64,000 bases of DNA from Skermanella mucosa (lineage in GTDB: Bacteria > Pseudomonadota > Alphaproteobacteria > Azospirillales > Azospirillaceae): NCBI RefSeq assembly GCF_016765655.2, contig NZ_CP086106.1, positions 6,036,501 to 6,100,500 on the forward strand, in the 5' to 3' direction. A model generated the notes under the pieces. It did no database searches. It was given only the letters and a program-made list of their open reading frames with translations, and had not been told where the DNA came from. The position numbers were made by a program, and so were the translations under genes. Positions 9,401 to 17,369 of the stretch are shown in pieces; position 1 is the first letter of the stretch; each line of letters starts with the position of its first letter.

Positions 9401-10005
9401 AGCGGGGCCACCCGGTTCAGCTCGTGGGAGGTGCGGAACCCGTCGAAGAAATGGATGAAGGGGATACGGGACTCCAGGGTCGCGGCATGGGCGACCAGGG
9501 CCATGTCCTGCGCCTCCTGCACGGTGGAGGACGCCAGCATGGCGAAGCCGGTCTGGCGGCAGGCCATGACGTCGGAATGGTCGCCGAAGATCGACAGGGC
9601 ATGGGTCGCCAGGGTGCGCGCCGCCACGTGGAGCACGAAGGGCGTCAGCTCGCCCGCGATCTTGTAGAGGTTGGGAATCATCAGCAGCAGGCCCTGGGAC
9701 GCCGTGAAGCTGGTCGCCAGCGCGCCGGCCTGGAGCGCGCCGTGGATCGCCCCGGCGGCGCCGCCCTCCGACTGCATCTCGACCACCTTGGGAACCTGTC
9801 CCCACAGGTTGGGCCGCCCCTTGGCCGCCCACTCGTCCGCCAATTCGCCCATGGGCGAGGCGGGGGTTATGGGGTAGATCGCGATGACCTCGCTGGCCCG
9901 GTAGGCGACGGAGGCCGCGGCCTGGTTGCCGTCGATGATCTCGCCGGCCTGCGTCCGGCCCTCCCCAGAGCTGCGTGCGATGGCGACGGACCCGTCGTCG
10001 GGCAT
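6412..10005 (-). CDS. nifJ: Pyruvate:ferredoxin (flavodoxin) oxidoreductase
   Basis: A 1197-residue single-chain PFOR, the usual length for the NifJ family. It converts pyruvate and CoA to acetyl-CoA and CO2, reducing ferredoxin or flavodoxin. Domains in order: N-terminal TPP-associated domain (GNQAAASVAYRASEVIAIYPITP), transketolase-like domain II, gamma domain around residue 420-600 (FFGLGSDGTVGANKNSLKII), two [4Fe-4S] ferredoxin motifs (CIQCNKCAMVCP and CTGCTLCVEVCP near residues 690-760), a proximal-cluster CAGCGE motif, and the C-terminal TPP domain (VGGDGWAYDIGYGG, DTEVYSNTGGQQSKATP). Start ATG 10005 has GGGAGG upstream. It points to anaerobic or nitrogen-fixing metabolism; no nif structural genes are in view. 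Confidence 0.95.
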   Translation of the reverse strand: MPDDGSVAIARSSGEGRTQAGEIIDGNQAAASVAYRASEVIAIYPITPASPMGELADEWAAKGRPNLWGQVPKVVEMQSEGGAAGAIHGALQAGALATSFTASQGLLLMIPNLYKIAGELTPFVLHVAARTLATHALSIFGDHSDVMACRQTGFAMLASSTVQEAQDMALVAHAATLESRIPFIHFFDGFRTSHELNRVAPLDDDQIRGLLDGEGIDALRRRALSPDHPVIRGTAQNADVFFQAREACNPYYEACPGIVRGVLERFAALTGRRYAPFDYDGAPDAERVVVAMGSGARTVRETALWLAARGHKVGALTVRLYRPFDTAGFLAALPRTVRAIAVLDRTKEPGSVGEPLFLDVVAALADAPEEFPARPLVVGGRYGLSSKEFTPGMAAAVFEELTKPQPKRRFTVGITDDVSHSSLAFDPDLDIEPPDTMRAVFFGLGSDGTVGANKNSLKIIAEHTGAHAQGYFVYDSRKAGATTVSHLRFGRHPVNAPWLIRKAGFVACHHAPLLERAEVLELAAPGAQVLLNLPGTPEEVWARLPREVQELAIERSLRLHAIDASRVAREAGLGRRINTIMQTCFFALSEVMPRDEAIAEIRAAIEKTYGRRSEEMVRRNNAAVDEALAHLVPVPVPARPTGLPRPPAVPGDAPDFVQRVTALMLAGHGDRLPVSAFPVDGTWPLGTTRYEKRMIATEIPIWNAELCIQCNKCAMVCPHAAIRVKAAAPADLADAPEGFVILDYRGDEFQGAKYLLQVAPDDCTGCTLCVEVCPAKDKGNPRRKALEMRPADAVRPAARPLWDYFRQVPEAPRERVPHNVKQVQLFEPLFEFSGACAGCGETPYVKLLTQLFGDRAVIANATGCSSIYGGNLPTTPYAANADGRGPAWANSLFEDNAEFGFGIRVGIDQLADQARALLRGLGPDLPEGLVQGLLAEGPAGEGALKARREAVLELRRHLAGIAGPAARRLELLADYLARKSVWIVGGDGWAYDIGYGGLDHVLSSDRDVNVLVLDTEVYSNTGGQQSKATPLGASAKFAMAGRAVGKKDLGMLAMAYGHVYVAHVAFGAKDAQTVKAFMEAESYPGPSLVIAYSPCVAHGYDLCHQLDQQKLAVDSGHWPLFRYDPRRLAAGQPPLQLDSGPPKARLADFMANETRFGVVRRDDPERFRRLLKAAETENRLRLDLYRHMAGFVEPAAD

Positions 10006-10083
10006 GGCATCCTCCCGCTATTTTCCGCCAGCATCGGCGGAAAGCGGGAGCGCCGCATTGATATCGGTCAAGAACAACATCGG

Positions 10084-11805
10084 TCAAGAAGGCAGGGGGA
10101 TCGTCCTGGTAGGCTCCGGCCTGAGAAAGTCGAAGTCGCAGCCCTCGTCGGCCTGGAGCACGCTGTCCAGGTAAAGCTTGCGGTAGCCCCGCTCCGGCGG
10201 CGCATGGGGGATCGGCACGGGAGTGCGGGCGGCAAGCTCGGCCTCGTCCACCAGCAGGTCGATGCGGCGCGCCGGAACGTCCAGGCGGATGCGGTCGCCG
10301 GTGCGGACCAGGGCCAGCGGGCCGCCGGACGCGGATTCCGGCGTCACGTGCAGGACGATGGTGCCCGACGCGGTGCCGCTCATCCGCCCGTCGGAGATCC
10401 GCACCATGTCGGTGACGCCCTGGCGGGCCAGCTTGCGCGGGATCGGCAGGTACCCCGCTTCCGGCATGCCGGGGGCTCCCTTGGGGCCGATGTTCTGGAG
10501 CACCAGGATGTCGTCGGCGGTCACGTCCAGGTCGGGATCGTCGATCCGGGCGGCCAGGTCGGCGGCGCCGGCGAAGACGACGGCCCGCCCGGTGTGCCGC
10601 ATCAGCCGGGGCGACGCCGCCGACTGCTTGACGATGGCTCCGCCCGGCGCCAGCGTGCCGCGCAGGAAGGCCATGCCGCCCTCGGGATGGATCGGGTTTT
10701 CCAGGGTGCGCACGACATCCTGCGGCCACGGGCCGGGCGCGGCGTCGATCGCCTCGCCCAGGGTCATGCCGGCGACCGTCGGGCAGTCCAGGTGAAGCAG
10801 CGGCCTCAGTTCCCGCAGGATCGCGGCGAGGCCGCCGGCATCGTGCAGGTCCTCCATGTAGTGGCGGCCAGACGGCTTGAGATCGACCAGGACCGGCGTC
10901 TCCCGGCCCATGCGGTCGAAGCCCTCCAGGTCGATGCGGATGCCCATGCGGCCGGCCATGGCGGTCAGGTGGATGATCCCGTTGGTCGATCCTCCCGTCG
11001 CCAGCAGCACCCGGAGCGCGTTCTCGAACGCCCGTTCCGTCATGATCCGGTCGGGTGTTATGCCGTCGCGGGCGAGGCGCACCGCGGCGGCGCCGGTCGC
11101 CTCGGCATGGCGCAGCCGTTCCGACAGGACCGCCGGGATCGCGGCGCCGCCGGGCAGCATCATGCCCAGCGCCTCGACCGCGAGCGCCATGGTGCTGGCC
11201 GTGCCCATGACCGAGCAGGTGCCGGCGCTGGGGGCCAGCCGGTCGTTGACCTCCGCGATCTCGGCGGCGTCGATCTCGTCCGCGCGGTAGCGCGCCCAGA
11301 AGCGGCGGCAGTCGGTGCAGGCGCCGACCCGCTCGCCCCGGTGGCTGCCGGTCAGCATCGGCCCGGTGACGAGCTGGATCGCCGGCACGCCGGCGCTGGC
11401 CGCGGCCATCAGCTGGGCCGGGACCGTCTTGTCGCAGCCGCCGATCAGCACCACGGCGTCCATCGGCTGCGCCCGGATCATCTCCTCCGTGTCCATGGCC
11501 ATCAGGTTGCGGAGGAACATGCTGGTGGGATAGGCGAAGGATTCATGGAGCGACACGGTCGGGAAATCGACCGGCAGGGCGCCCGCCAGCATGACTCCGC
11601 GCTTCACCGCCTCGATCAGGTCGGGCACCGTGCGGTGGCAGGCGTTGTAGCCGCTGTAGGTGTTGACGACGCCGACGATCGGCCGTTCCAGCGCGTCGTC
11701 GGAATAGCCCATGGCCTTGATGAAGGCCTTGCGCAGGAACATGGAAAAGCCAGCGTCGCCGTAGCTGGTCAGCCCGCGCGCCATGCCGGTCTTCTTCGTC
11801 GTCAT
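10084..11805 (-). CDS. IlvD/Edd-family dehydratase
   Basis: A 573-residue Fe-S dehydratase of the IlvD/Edd family (dihydroxy-acid, phosphogluconate or sugar-acid dehydratases). Cluster-binding cysteines are visible in GGCDKTVPAQ and ACTDCRRFW, followed by LAPSAGTCSVMGTASTMA; the C-terminus has the RISDGRMSGTASGTIVLHVTPE region typical of the active site. The ACTDCRRFW and long YNACHRTVPDLIEAVKRGV segments are more like the sugar-acid (arabinonate/xylonate type) branch than biosynthetic IlvD, but the substrate cannot be fixed from sequence alone. An inverted repeat, TTTCCGCC-N6-GGCGGAAA (10022-10043), lies between its stop and nifJ. Confidence 0.85.
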   Translation of the reverse strand: MTTKKTGMARGLTSYGDAGFSMFLRKAFIKAMGYSDDALERPIVGVVNTYSGYNACHRTVPDLIEAVKRGVMLAGALPVDFPTVSLHESFAYPTSMFLRNLMAMDTEEMIRAQPMDAVVLIGGCDKTVPAQLMAAASAGVPAIQLVTGPMLTGSHRGERVGACTDCRRFWARYRADEIDAAEIAEVNDRLAPSAGTCSVMGTASTMALAVEALGMMLPGGAAIPAVLSERLRHAEATGAAAVRLARDGITPDRIMTERAFENALRVLLATGGSTNGIIHLTAMAGRMGIRIDLEGFDRMGRETPVLVDLKPSGRHYMEDLHDAGGLAAILRELRPLLHLDCPTVAGMTLGEAIDAAPGPWPQDVVRTLENPIHPEGGMAFLRGTLAPGGAIVKQSAASPRLMRHTGRAVVFAGAADLAARIDDPDLDVTADDILVLQNIGPKGAPGMPEAGYLPIPRKLARQGVTDMVRISDGRMSGTASGTIVLHVTPESASGGPLALVRTGDRIRLDVPARRIDLLVDEAELAARTPVPIPHAPPERGYRKLYLDSVLQADEGCDFDFLRPEPTRTIPLPS

Positions 11806-11841
11806 TCAGAGCCCCCTACCCTCCCGTGCGGTCCGGGGAGG

Positions 11842-12363
11842 CTAGGCAGATTGGACAGACCGGTCCAGCGTAATCACCATATAGGCCGCATCATCGCCGT
11901 AGGACGCCAGCTTGGCGGCCAGCGCCGCGTCGCCGGGATGATCCGAGAAGCCGCGCCGGCGCCAATAGGGCGCCGACCGGTTGACGGCGGTCAGGGCCAG
12001 CGCCGGCAGGCCCCGGCGCCGGGCGAGGTCGCGGAGGATATCGACCAGCGACTCCCCCAGTCCGAGTCCTCGTGCCTCCGGCAGCAGGGCCACGTCATGG
12101 AGGTAGAGGCAGTCGGCATCGGGGGGCAAACCGCCGAGCAGGCTGTCGAGCGCCGGCGGACGCCCCAGCGTGCCTGGATGGCTGACGGCGTAGCCGAGCA
12201 CGCTGCCGTGTCCGTCCCGGGCGATCAGGCAGCCGGCGGGGAACAGGGCCAGACGCTCGGCCGGCACCTCGGGGGACTCCGGGTAACCGGGGTGGACGAT
12301 CTCGGCGATCCGCTCGACCGTGGGAAGGTCCGCGGGACCCATGGGACGCCAGTGTGCCGACAT
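11842..12363 (-). CDS. GNAT-family N-acetyltransferase
   Basis: A 173-residue GNAT acyltransferase. The fold is recognisable from the central strand LYLHDVALLPEARGLGLGESLVDILRDLARRRG, which contains the acetyl-CoA pyrophosphate-binding R-G-x-G-x-G/S pattern (motif A), followed by ALTAVNRSAPYWRRRGF (motif B). The substrate is unknown. It lies 36 bases upstream of the IlvD/Edd dehydratase and 29 bases downstream of the Rpn-type nuclease, all on the minus strand, so co-transcription is likely, though a functional link is not obvious. Confidence 0.85.
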   Translation of the reverse strand: MSAHWRPMGPADLPTVERIAEIVHPGYPESPEVPAERLALFPAGCLIARDGHGSVLGYAVSHPGTLGRPPALDSLLGGLPPDADCLYLHDVALLPEARGLGLGESLVDILRDLARRRGLPALALTAVNRSAPYWRRRGFSDHPGDAALAAKLASYGDDAAYMVITLDRSVQSA

Positions 12364-12392
12364 GCTGGACCGATCCGCTCCCGGCCGGCGCC

Positions 12393-13364
12393 TCAGCCGG
12401 GCCGGAGATCGGGAAAGACGTCGGCGAGCGACCGGGCTTCCATCAGACGGTCCATATAGGCGTCGAGCTGGTCGATGGTCGCCGAGGCGATCAGGCGGTC
12501 CACATCGGCCGGCAGGTCGCCGAACCGGCGCTTGAGCTGGCGCGACAGCATCTCAGCCTTACCGGCGGCCATGCCCGCGGTCATACCCTCGGCCTTCAAT
12601 TCGCGCTCCCAGATCTTGATCCGCTCCGACAGCATGTCCTGAACCTCCCCAAGTCCCGACGGGACCGCCACCGGCCCGTCCCCGCCAATCAGCGCCGCCA
12701 TGGCCTGGGCCACCACCTCGCCGAAGGCCAGCTTCAGCGAGTCGTGATCCGATTGCCCCCGGAACCAGCCGATCACCTCGCCGACCAGTCCGGGCAGCTC
12801 GGCGGGCCGGGTGCAGGTCTCGATCCGGAAGAGCAGCGCCACCAGGCCGTCCCTCCGGGCGAGGTCCTCGGCGCCGAGCCTGCCCTCGTCGATGAGATGA
12901 TAGCGGATGCCCGGCTGCCAAGGCCAGAGCGCCGCGTCCGGCGCCAGTCCCATCAGGCCGGCGGTGTCGAGCGGCGCGTTCCACGGGGCCTCGCCGTTGT
13001 AGAGCACCACCGGCAGCACCGGCGGCAGGGGCGAGCCGGGCGGCAGCTTCAGCTCCCGGATGAGCTGCTGCCACAGCAGGCCGACATAGACCATGACCCG
13101 GATCGCCATCCACCAGTCGGAGCGCGACTGGAACTCCAGCATCAGGTAGATATGGACGACCTCCCCCGACAGGGTCGGCACGCGCCAGATCAGGTCGCCC
13201 TCCCGCCGGCGGCCGTCGCGGGCATGGAACTTGGCGTTGACCCGCTCCATCCGGGTGAAGTCCAGCCCGGCGGCGACATCCTCCGGCACGAAGCCGCGGA
13301 TCAGCTGCTCGACCATCAGCGGGTGGGAGAAGAGGCGGTGGTAGAGGCTGTCGGAGGCAGGCAT
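12393..13364 (-). CDS. Rpn-family recombination-promoting nuclease / putative transposase
   Basis: A 323-residue protein of the Rpn (PD-(D/E)XK, Transposase_31) family. From the ATG at 13364 it begins MPASDSLYHRLFSHPLMVEQ, the classical N-terminus with the F-x-HP motif. The nuclease core follows: ARDGRRREGDLIWRVP carries the active-site Asp and VVHIYLMLEFQSRSDWWMAIR carries the E-x-Q pair. The C-terminus has KAEMLSRQLKRRFGDLP, the usual helical tail. An upstream ATG at 13466 would add 34 unlike residues, so it is rejected. Rpn proteins are DNA endonucleases first described as enhancing RecA-independent recombination in E. coli; the family is multicopy and rapidly varying. Confidence 0.85.
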   Translation of the reverse strand: MPASDSLYHRLFSHPLMVEQLIRGFVPEDVAAGLDFTRMERVNAKFHARDGRRREGDLIWRVPTLSGEVVHIYLMLEFQSRSDWWMAIRVMVYVGLLWQQLIRELKLPPGSPLPPVLPVVLYNGEAPWNAPLDTAGLMGLAPDAALWPWQPGIRYHLIDEGRLGAEDLARRDGLVALLFRIETCTRPAELPGLVGEVIGWFRGQSDHDSLKLAFGEVVAQAMAALIGGDGPVAVPSGLGEVQDMLSERIKIWERELKAEGMTAGMAAGKAEMLSRQLKRRFGDLPADVDRLIASATIDQLDAYMDRLMEARSLADVFPDLRPG

Positions 13365-13476
13365 CGGGGCGGGTATCCCGTGGGATGAAATCGCCCCTTC
13401 TCTGCATGCACCCGCAACCGTCGGCAAGCAGGGGACGCCGCCCGCGACCCTATGACCTATCCCCATCAGCGACTCC

Positions 13477-14481
13477 TCAGCCGCCGACCCTCACCACGGT
13501 ACGGCCGCGGACCTGGCCCTTGAGGATATCCTCCGCCAGCCGGGGCAGGTCCTCCAGCGCGACCTCGGTGGTGACCGCGTCCAGCGTCTCCGGCGGCAGT
13601 TCGCGGGCGATGCGGGTCCAGGCCTCCTGGCGCCGCGGCTTCGGGCAATTGACCGAATCGATGCCGAGCAGCGACACGCCGCGCAGGATGAAGGGCATCA
13701 CCGTGGTCGGCAGGTCGGCGCCCCCGGCCAGGCCGCAGGCGGCGGCGGCACCGCCATAGGCGACTCCCGCCAGAACGCTGGCGAGCGTGGTTCCGCCGAC
13801 GGTATCGACGGCGCCGCCCCAGCGCTCGGAAGTCAGCGGCTTGGACGGCTGCGCCAGCTCGTTGCGATCCACGATCACCGAAGCGCCGAGGGACTTCAGA
13901 TAGTCGGCCTGCTCCGGCCGGCCGGTCGAGGCCGCGACCGTGTAGCCGTTGGCGGCGAGCAGCCGGACGGCGACGCTGCCGACGCCGCCTGCCGCTCCCG
14001 TCACCAGGATCTCGCGGTTCCTGTCCAGGCCGTGCCGCTCCAGCGCCATCACGGCCAGCATCGCGGTGAACCCCGCCGTGCCGACCGCCATGGCGTGGCG
14101 GGCGGTCATGCCATCCGGCAAGGGGACCAGCCATTCCGGCTTGACCCGCGCCCGCTCGGCGAAGCCGCCGGACCAGGACTCGCCGACGCCCCAGCCGGTC
14201 AGGACCACCGCGTCGCCGGGCTTGCAGTCAGGCGAGTCGGACCGGATCACCGTGCCGGCGAAGTCGATGCCGGGCACCATGGGGAACTTGCGCAGGATGC
14301 GCCCCTTGCCGGTCAGCGCCAGCCCGTCCTTGTAGTTGAAGCTTGACCACGCGACGGCGACGGTGACCTCGGCCTCCGGCAGGTCGGCGTCCGTCCATCG
14401 CGTCAGGCCGACCCGCAGCTTGCCGTCGACCTGGTCGGCGACGAGCGCCTTGAAGGAGGCTTGGGAAGCGTTCTCGGTCAT
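13477..14481 (-). CDS. acuI: AcuI/YhdH-type zinc-independent MDR oxidoreductase
   Basis: A 334-residue medium-chain dehydrogenase/reductase of the acrylyl-CoA reductase (AcuI/YhdH) branch. Signs are SFNYKDGLALTGKGRI, PMVPGIDFAGTV, DAVVLTGWGVGESWSGGFAE and the NADPH-binding loop VTGAAGGVGSVAVRLLAANGY; the structural-zinc cysteine lobe of alcohol dehydrogenases is absent. AcuI reduces acrylyl-CoA to propionyl-CoA using NADPH. The start is set at ATG 14481, where GGGGAG lies about nine bases upstream; longer ATGs at 14508 and 14532 lack a good site. Neighbours give no pathway link. Confidence 0.82.
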   Translation of the reverse strand: MTENASQASFKALVADQVDGKLRVGLTRWTDADLPEAEVTVAVAWSSFNYKDGLALTGKGRILRKFPMVPGIDFAGTVIRSDSPDCKPGDAVVLTGWGVGESWSGGFAERARVKPEWLVPLPDGMTARHAMAVGTAGFTAMLAVMALERHGLDRNREILVTGAAGGVGSVAVRLLAANGYTVAASTGRPEQADYLKSLGASVIVDRNELAQPSKPLTSERWGGAVDTVGGTTLASVLAGVAYGGAAAACGLAGGADLPTTVMPFILRGVSLLGIDSVNCPKPRRQEAWTRIARELPPETLDAVTTEVALEDLPRLAEDILKGQVRGRTVVRVGG

Positions 14482-14654
14482 GGGCTGTTTCTCCCCTTGG
14501 TTGGTCATCGGGACGGGTGTCCCGGCCGGCATCTGGCCGTGAAGATCATGGCAGGCATTCGGGGCGGGATCGGAAGCCGCTTGCTTATCTGATTGACAAA
14601 TATTGGCGTGTCAACCGAGCCTGAAGCCGACCAACGGCAGCGGACAGAACCGGC

Positions 14655-15905
14655 ATGAGCAATCCCGGCGCCCGAGTCACAAGAAAAAGCATCGCCATCC
14701 GTCCCGCAGGGCGGACCCTCTCCCTCGCCCTGCTGCTGGTGGCCGAGGTGGCCGCCATGTCGGTCTGGTTCGCGACGACGGCCTCGCTCGCCGGGATCAA
14801 GGCGGAATGGGACCTGGGACCGTTCCGCGAGGCTCTGCTGACCAGCAGCGTCCAGGCCGGGTTCGTCGCCGGCACGCTCGGCAGCGCCCTGCTCAGCCTG
14901 GCCGACCGGATGGATCTGCGGCACCTGTTCCGCGCGTCGGCGCTGGTCGCCGCGGCCGCCAACGCCGCGATCCTCGCCCTCGACCCGACCGACGCGCTGC
15001 TGCCGGTGCTGCGGTTCGTGACCGGCATGTGCATGGCGGGCGTCTATCCCGTCGGAATGAAGCTCGCCACCACCTGGGCGAAGCAGGACCTGGGGCTGCT
15101 GATCGGGCTGCTGATCGCGGCGCTCACCCTGGGCTCCGCATCGCCCCATCTGCTGGCGGCGTTCGGCGGAGTGGACTGGCGGGTGCCCTACGTCGCGGCC
15201 TCCGCCGCGGCCCTGCTGGCGGGGGTGCTGATCACGTTCGTCCAGGTCGGGCCGAATGTCGCCAAGGCTCCGCCGCTGCGGCTCGGCAACGCGCTGGAGG
15301 CGTGGCGCGACCGGCCGCTGCGGCTGGCCAACCTGGGTTATCTGGGCCACATGTGGGAGCTTTACGCCATGTGGGCCTGGTTCGGCGCCTTTGTCCATGC
15401 CAGCTTCGCGCTGACGCTGGGCGAGGACTCCTCGACGTCGGCCAAGCTGGCGACCTTCGCCGTCGTCGGCTCCGGGGCTTTGGGAGCGCTGGCCGGCGGC
15501 TGGCTGGCCGACCGCTGGGGGCGCACCCTGGTCACCTCGGTCTCCATGGCGGTCAGCGGAACCTGCGCGCTCACCGTCGGCCTGCTGTTCGACGGCCCGC
15601 CGGCCCTGCTCGTCGCGGTCGGCATCGTCTGGGGCATCAGCATCATCGCCGACAGCGGCCAGTTCTCGGCGACCGTGGCCGAACTGAGCGACCGGTCGCT
15701 GGTCGGCACCATGCTGACGATCCAGACCTGCGCCGGCTTCCTGCTGACCCTCGCCAGCATCCACCTGCTGCCGTATGTGGTGGATGCGGTCGGGTGGACT
15801 TATGCCTTCGCGGTGCTCGCCGTCGGCCCGTTCCTCGGGATCGTGGCGATGCTGCACCTGCGGGCCGATCCCGCCGCCCGGAAGATCGCGGGGGGCAGGC
15901 GCTGA
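14655..15905 (+). CDS. MFS transporter
   Basis: A 416-residue major facilitator superfamily permease with about 12 hydrophobic segments. The first half contains TLSLALLLVAEVAAMSVWF (TM1) and the loop DRMDLRHLF after TM2; the second half contains the corresponding LADRWGRTLVTS loop, the MFS motif A. It lies in the inner membrane, and the exported or imported compound is unknown. It is divergent from the AcuI-like gene with a gap of 173 bases that must hold both promoters. The annotation to family level is secure. Confidence 0.85.
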   Translation: MSNPGARVTRKSIAIRPAGRTLSLALLLVAEVAAMSVWFATTASLAGIKAEWDLGPFREALLTSSVQAGFVAGTLGSALLSLADRMDLRHLFRASALVAAAANAAILALDPTDALLPVLRFVTGMCMAGVYPVGMKLATTWAKQDLGLLIGLLIAALTLGSASPHLLAAFGGVDWRVPYVAASAAALLAGVLITFVQVGPNVAKAPPLRLGNALEAWRDRPLRLANLGYLGHMWELYAMWAWFGAFVHASFALTLGEDSSTSAKLATFAVVGSGALGALAGGWLADRWGRTLVTSVSMAVSGTCALTVGLLFDGPPALLVAVGIVWGISIIADSGQFSATVAELSDRSLVGTMLTIQTCAGFLLTLASIHLLPYVVDAVGWTYAFAVLAVGPFLGIVAMLHLRADPAARKIAGGRR

Positions 15906-16069
15906 TCCGTTTCAACAAACGCCGATTTGGGTCGAATATCTAAGTATTATTCAGCATTTTGTGACAAATGGGGCACGAACCGGCCGCGCGCTTGAAAAAT
16001 CGATGTAGGTAATACAAATTCGCGAATAATAAGATCGATGGCAACAGCGAACTTGGCGCGAGGCTATTC

Positions 16070-16915
16070 ATGGCGACACTTCCAGGCGGGTCCTACGACA
16101 CACAGTACGGCACCGGCGATTCCGATTTTCTCATGGGTGGCGGCCGCCACGACCTTCTGATCGGCGGCGCCGGCGACGACATGCTGTTCGGCAATTGGGG
16201 CGAGGACGTGCTCGACGGCGGGTCCGGCGACGATTACCTGAGCGGCGGCGCGCGGTCCGACCTCCTGCTCGGCGGCAGCGGCGCCGACACCCTGCTGGGC
16301 GGCACCTCCGACGACATCATGGTCGGCGGCGCGGGCGACGACCTGATGAGCGGCGAGCACGGGCATGACCGGCTCGACGGCGGCAGCGGCAACGACATCC
16401 TGGACGGCGGCAGCGGCAAGGACGTGCTGAACGGCGGCGCCGGCGACGACACCATGCTGGGCGGCGGCCATGACGACGTCCTGAACGGCGGCTCCGGCAA
16501 CGACTACATGCGGGGCGACAACGGCAACGACGTCATGCATGGCGGCAGCGGCGACGACGTGCTGGCCGGCGGCAACGGCGACGACGTCATGTTCGGCGAC
16601 GCCGGCGACGACGTGCTGCGCGGCGGTTTCGGCAACGACGTCCTGACCGGCGGCGCCGGCACCGACACCTTCGCCTTCCGCGGCGGCGGCGGCCAGGACG
16701 TGGTGATGGACTTCCAGCAGGGCGTCGACATCCTGCTCGTCTCGCGCAACATCAATGGCCTCAGCGTGTCGAGCGCCGGCGACCTCGCGGCCCGCGTGAC
16801 CGACGTCGGCGGCAACGCCGTGGTCGACCTGGGCAACGGCGACACCATCACCCTGATGAACGTGTCGGCGGACGACATCCAGCAGAACCCCAACGCCTTC
16901 TTCGCCATCGGCTAA
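16070..16915 (+). CDS. RTX calcium-binding repeat protein
   Basis: A 281-residue acidic protein built mostly of glycine-aspartate nonapeptides (GGSGDDYLS, GGAGDDLMS, GGSGNDILD and many more) from about residue 20 to 195. These fold as a calcium-bound parallel beta-roll. The repeat block ends with GGAGTDTFAFRGGGGQDVVMDFQQG, the usual C-terminal transition, then a short beta-rich tail. There is no N-terminal signal peptide, as expected for type I (ABC/HlyD/TolC) secretion with a C-terminal signal, yet no type I transporter is nearby. No catalytic domain is attached, so it may be a surface or matrix protein rather than a toxin. Confidence 0.85.
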   Translation: MATLPGGSYDTQYGTGDSDFLMGGGRHDLLIGGAGDDMLFGNWGEDVLDGGSGDDYLSGGARSDLLLGGSGADTLLGGTSDDIMVGGAGDDLMSGEHGHDRLDGGSGNDILDGGSGKDVLNGGAGDDTMLGGGHDDVLNGGSGNDYMRGDNGNDVMHGGSGDDVLAGGNGDDVMFGDAGDDVLRGGFGNDVLTGGAGTDTFAFRGGGGQDVVMDFQQGVDILLVSRNINGLSVSSAGDLAARVTDVGGNAVVDLGNGDTITLMNVSADDIQQNPNAFFAIG

Positions 16916-16951
16916 TGGAGAGGGGCTGAAGGCGAGGGGCGCCGCTCAGGT

Positions 16952-16992
16952 GCCGGAAGGGGCGATACCCGGCGGGTACCGCCCCTTCCGGC
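16952..16992. terminator. Bidirectional terminator between RTX and cytochrome c genes
   Basis: A perfect 13-base inverted repeat, GCCGGAAGGGGCG against CGCCCCTTCCGGC, with an inner partial palindrome (TACCC/GGGTA). It lies between two converging genes and can end transcription from both sides, although no long T-run follows on either strand. Confidence 0.6.
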
Positions 16993-16996
16993 CCTC

Positions 16997-17365
16997 CTAT
17001 TCCAGGCCCTGGAGATACGCCACCAGCGCGTCCCGGTCGGCCTTGTCGGCGATGCCGTCGAAGGGCATGCGGTTGCCCTTCACCTTGCCCTGCGGGTCGG
17101 CAAGGAACTCCGAGAGCGCGGCGGCGTCCCAGGTGATGCCGCTCCGCTTCATCGCCGGGGAATAGCGGAACCCGTCGGCGGACGCGGCCTTGCGACCGAC
17201 GACGCCGGCCAGCGCCGGACCGCTGTCGGTCCCGACGCCCTTGTCGCCGTGGCAGGCGGCGCAGCTCTCGTAGACTTCCGCGCCGCGTGACTCATTCGCA
17301 ACCGGGGCGGCCGCCGCCGGAGCGGCGGCCAGGAGGCAGGCCGCCGCGATCAGAACAGCTCTCAT
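16997..17365 (-). CDS. Mono-heme class I cytochrome c
   Basis: A 122-residue periplasmic cytochrome c. Residues 1-20 are a Sec signal peptide (MRAVLIAAACLLAAAPAAAA). One heme-attachment motif CAACH follows at about residues 35-39, with the distal Met ligand probably in GNRMPF near residue 100. The start ATG lies five bases beyond the GMC dehydrogenase stop, with GAGG inside that stop region, so the genes are coupled. It is the likely electron acceptor of the dehydrogenase. Canonical gluconate 2-dehydrogenase complexes use a much larger tri-heme cytochrome subunit, so this is a reduced version. Confidence 0.85.
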   Translation of the reverse strand: MRAVLIAAACLLAAAPAAAAPVANESRGAEVYESCAACHGDKGVGTDSGPALAGVVGRKAASADGFRYSPAMKRSGITWDAAALSEFLADPQGKVKGNRMPFDGIADKADRDALVAYLQGLE

Positions 17366-17369
17366 GTCC

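Noticed and set aside
5311-12459. A very long plus-strand open frame (2382 codons) across nifJ and the dehydratase
   Set aside because: It is antisense to three clearly conserved genes, is rich in Arg/Gly/Asp/His/Gln as expected for frame shadows in GC-rich DNA, and has no recognisable domain.
14505-15857. A 450-codon minus-strand frame opposite the MFS transporter
   Set aside because: It is antisense to a gene with 12 membrane segments and MFS motif A; the composition is that of a GC-rich shadow.
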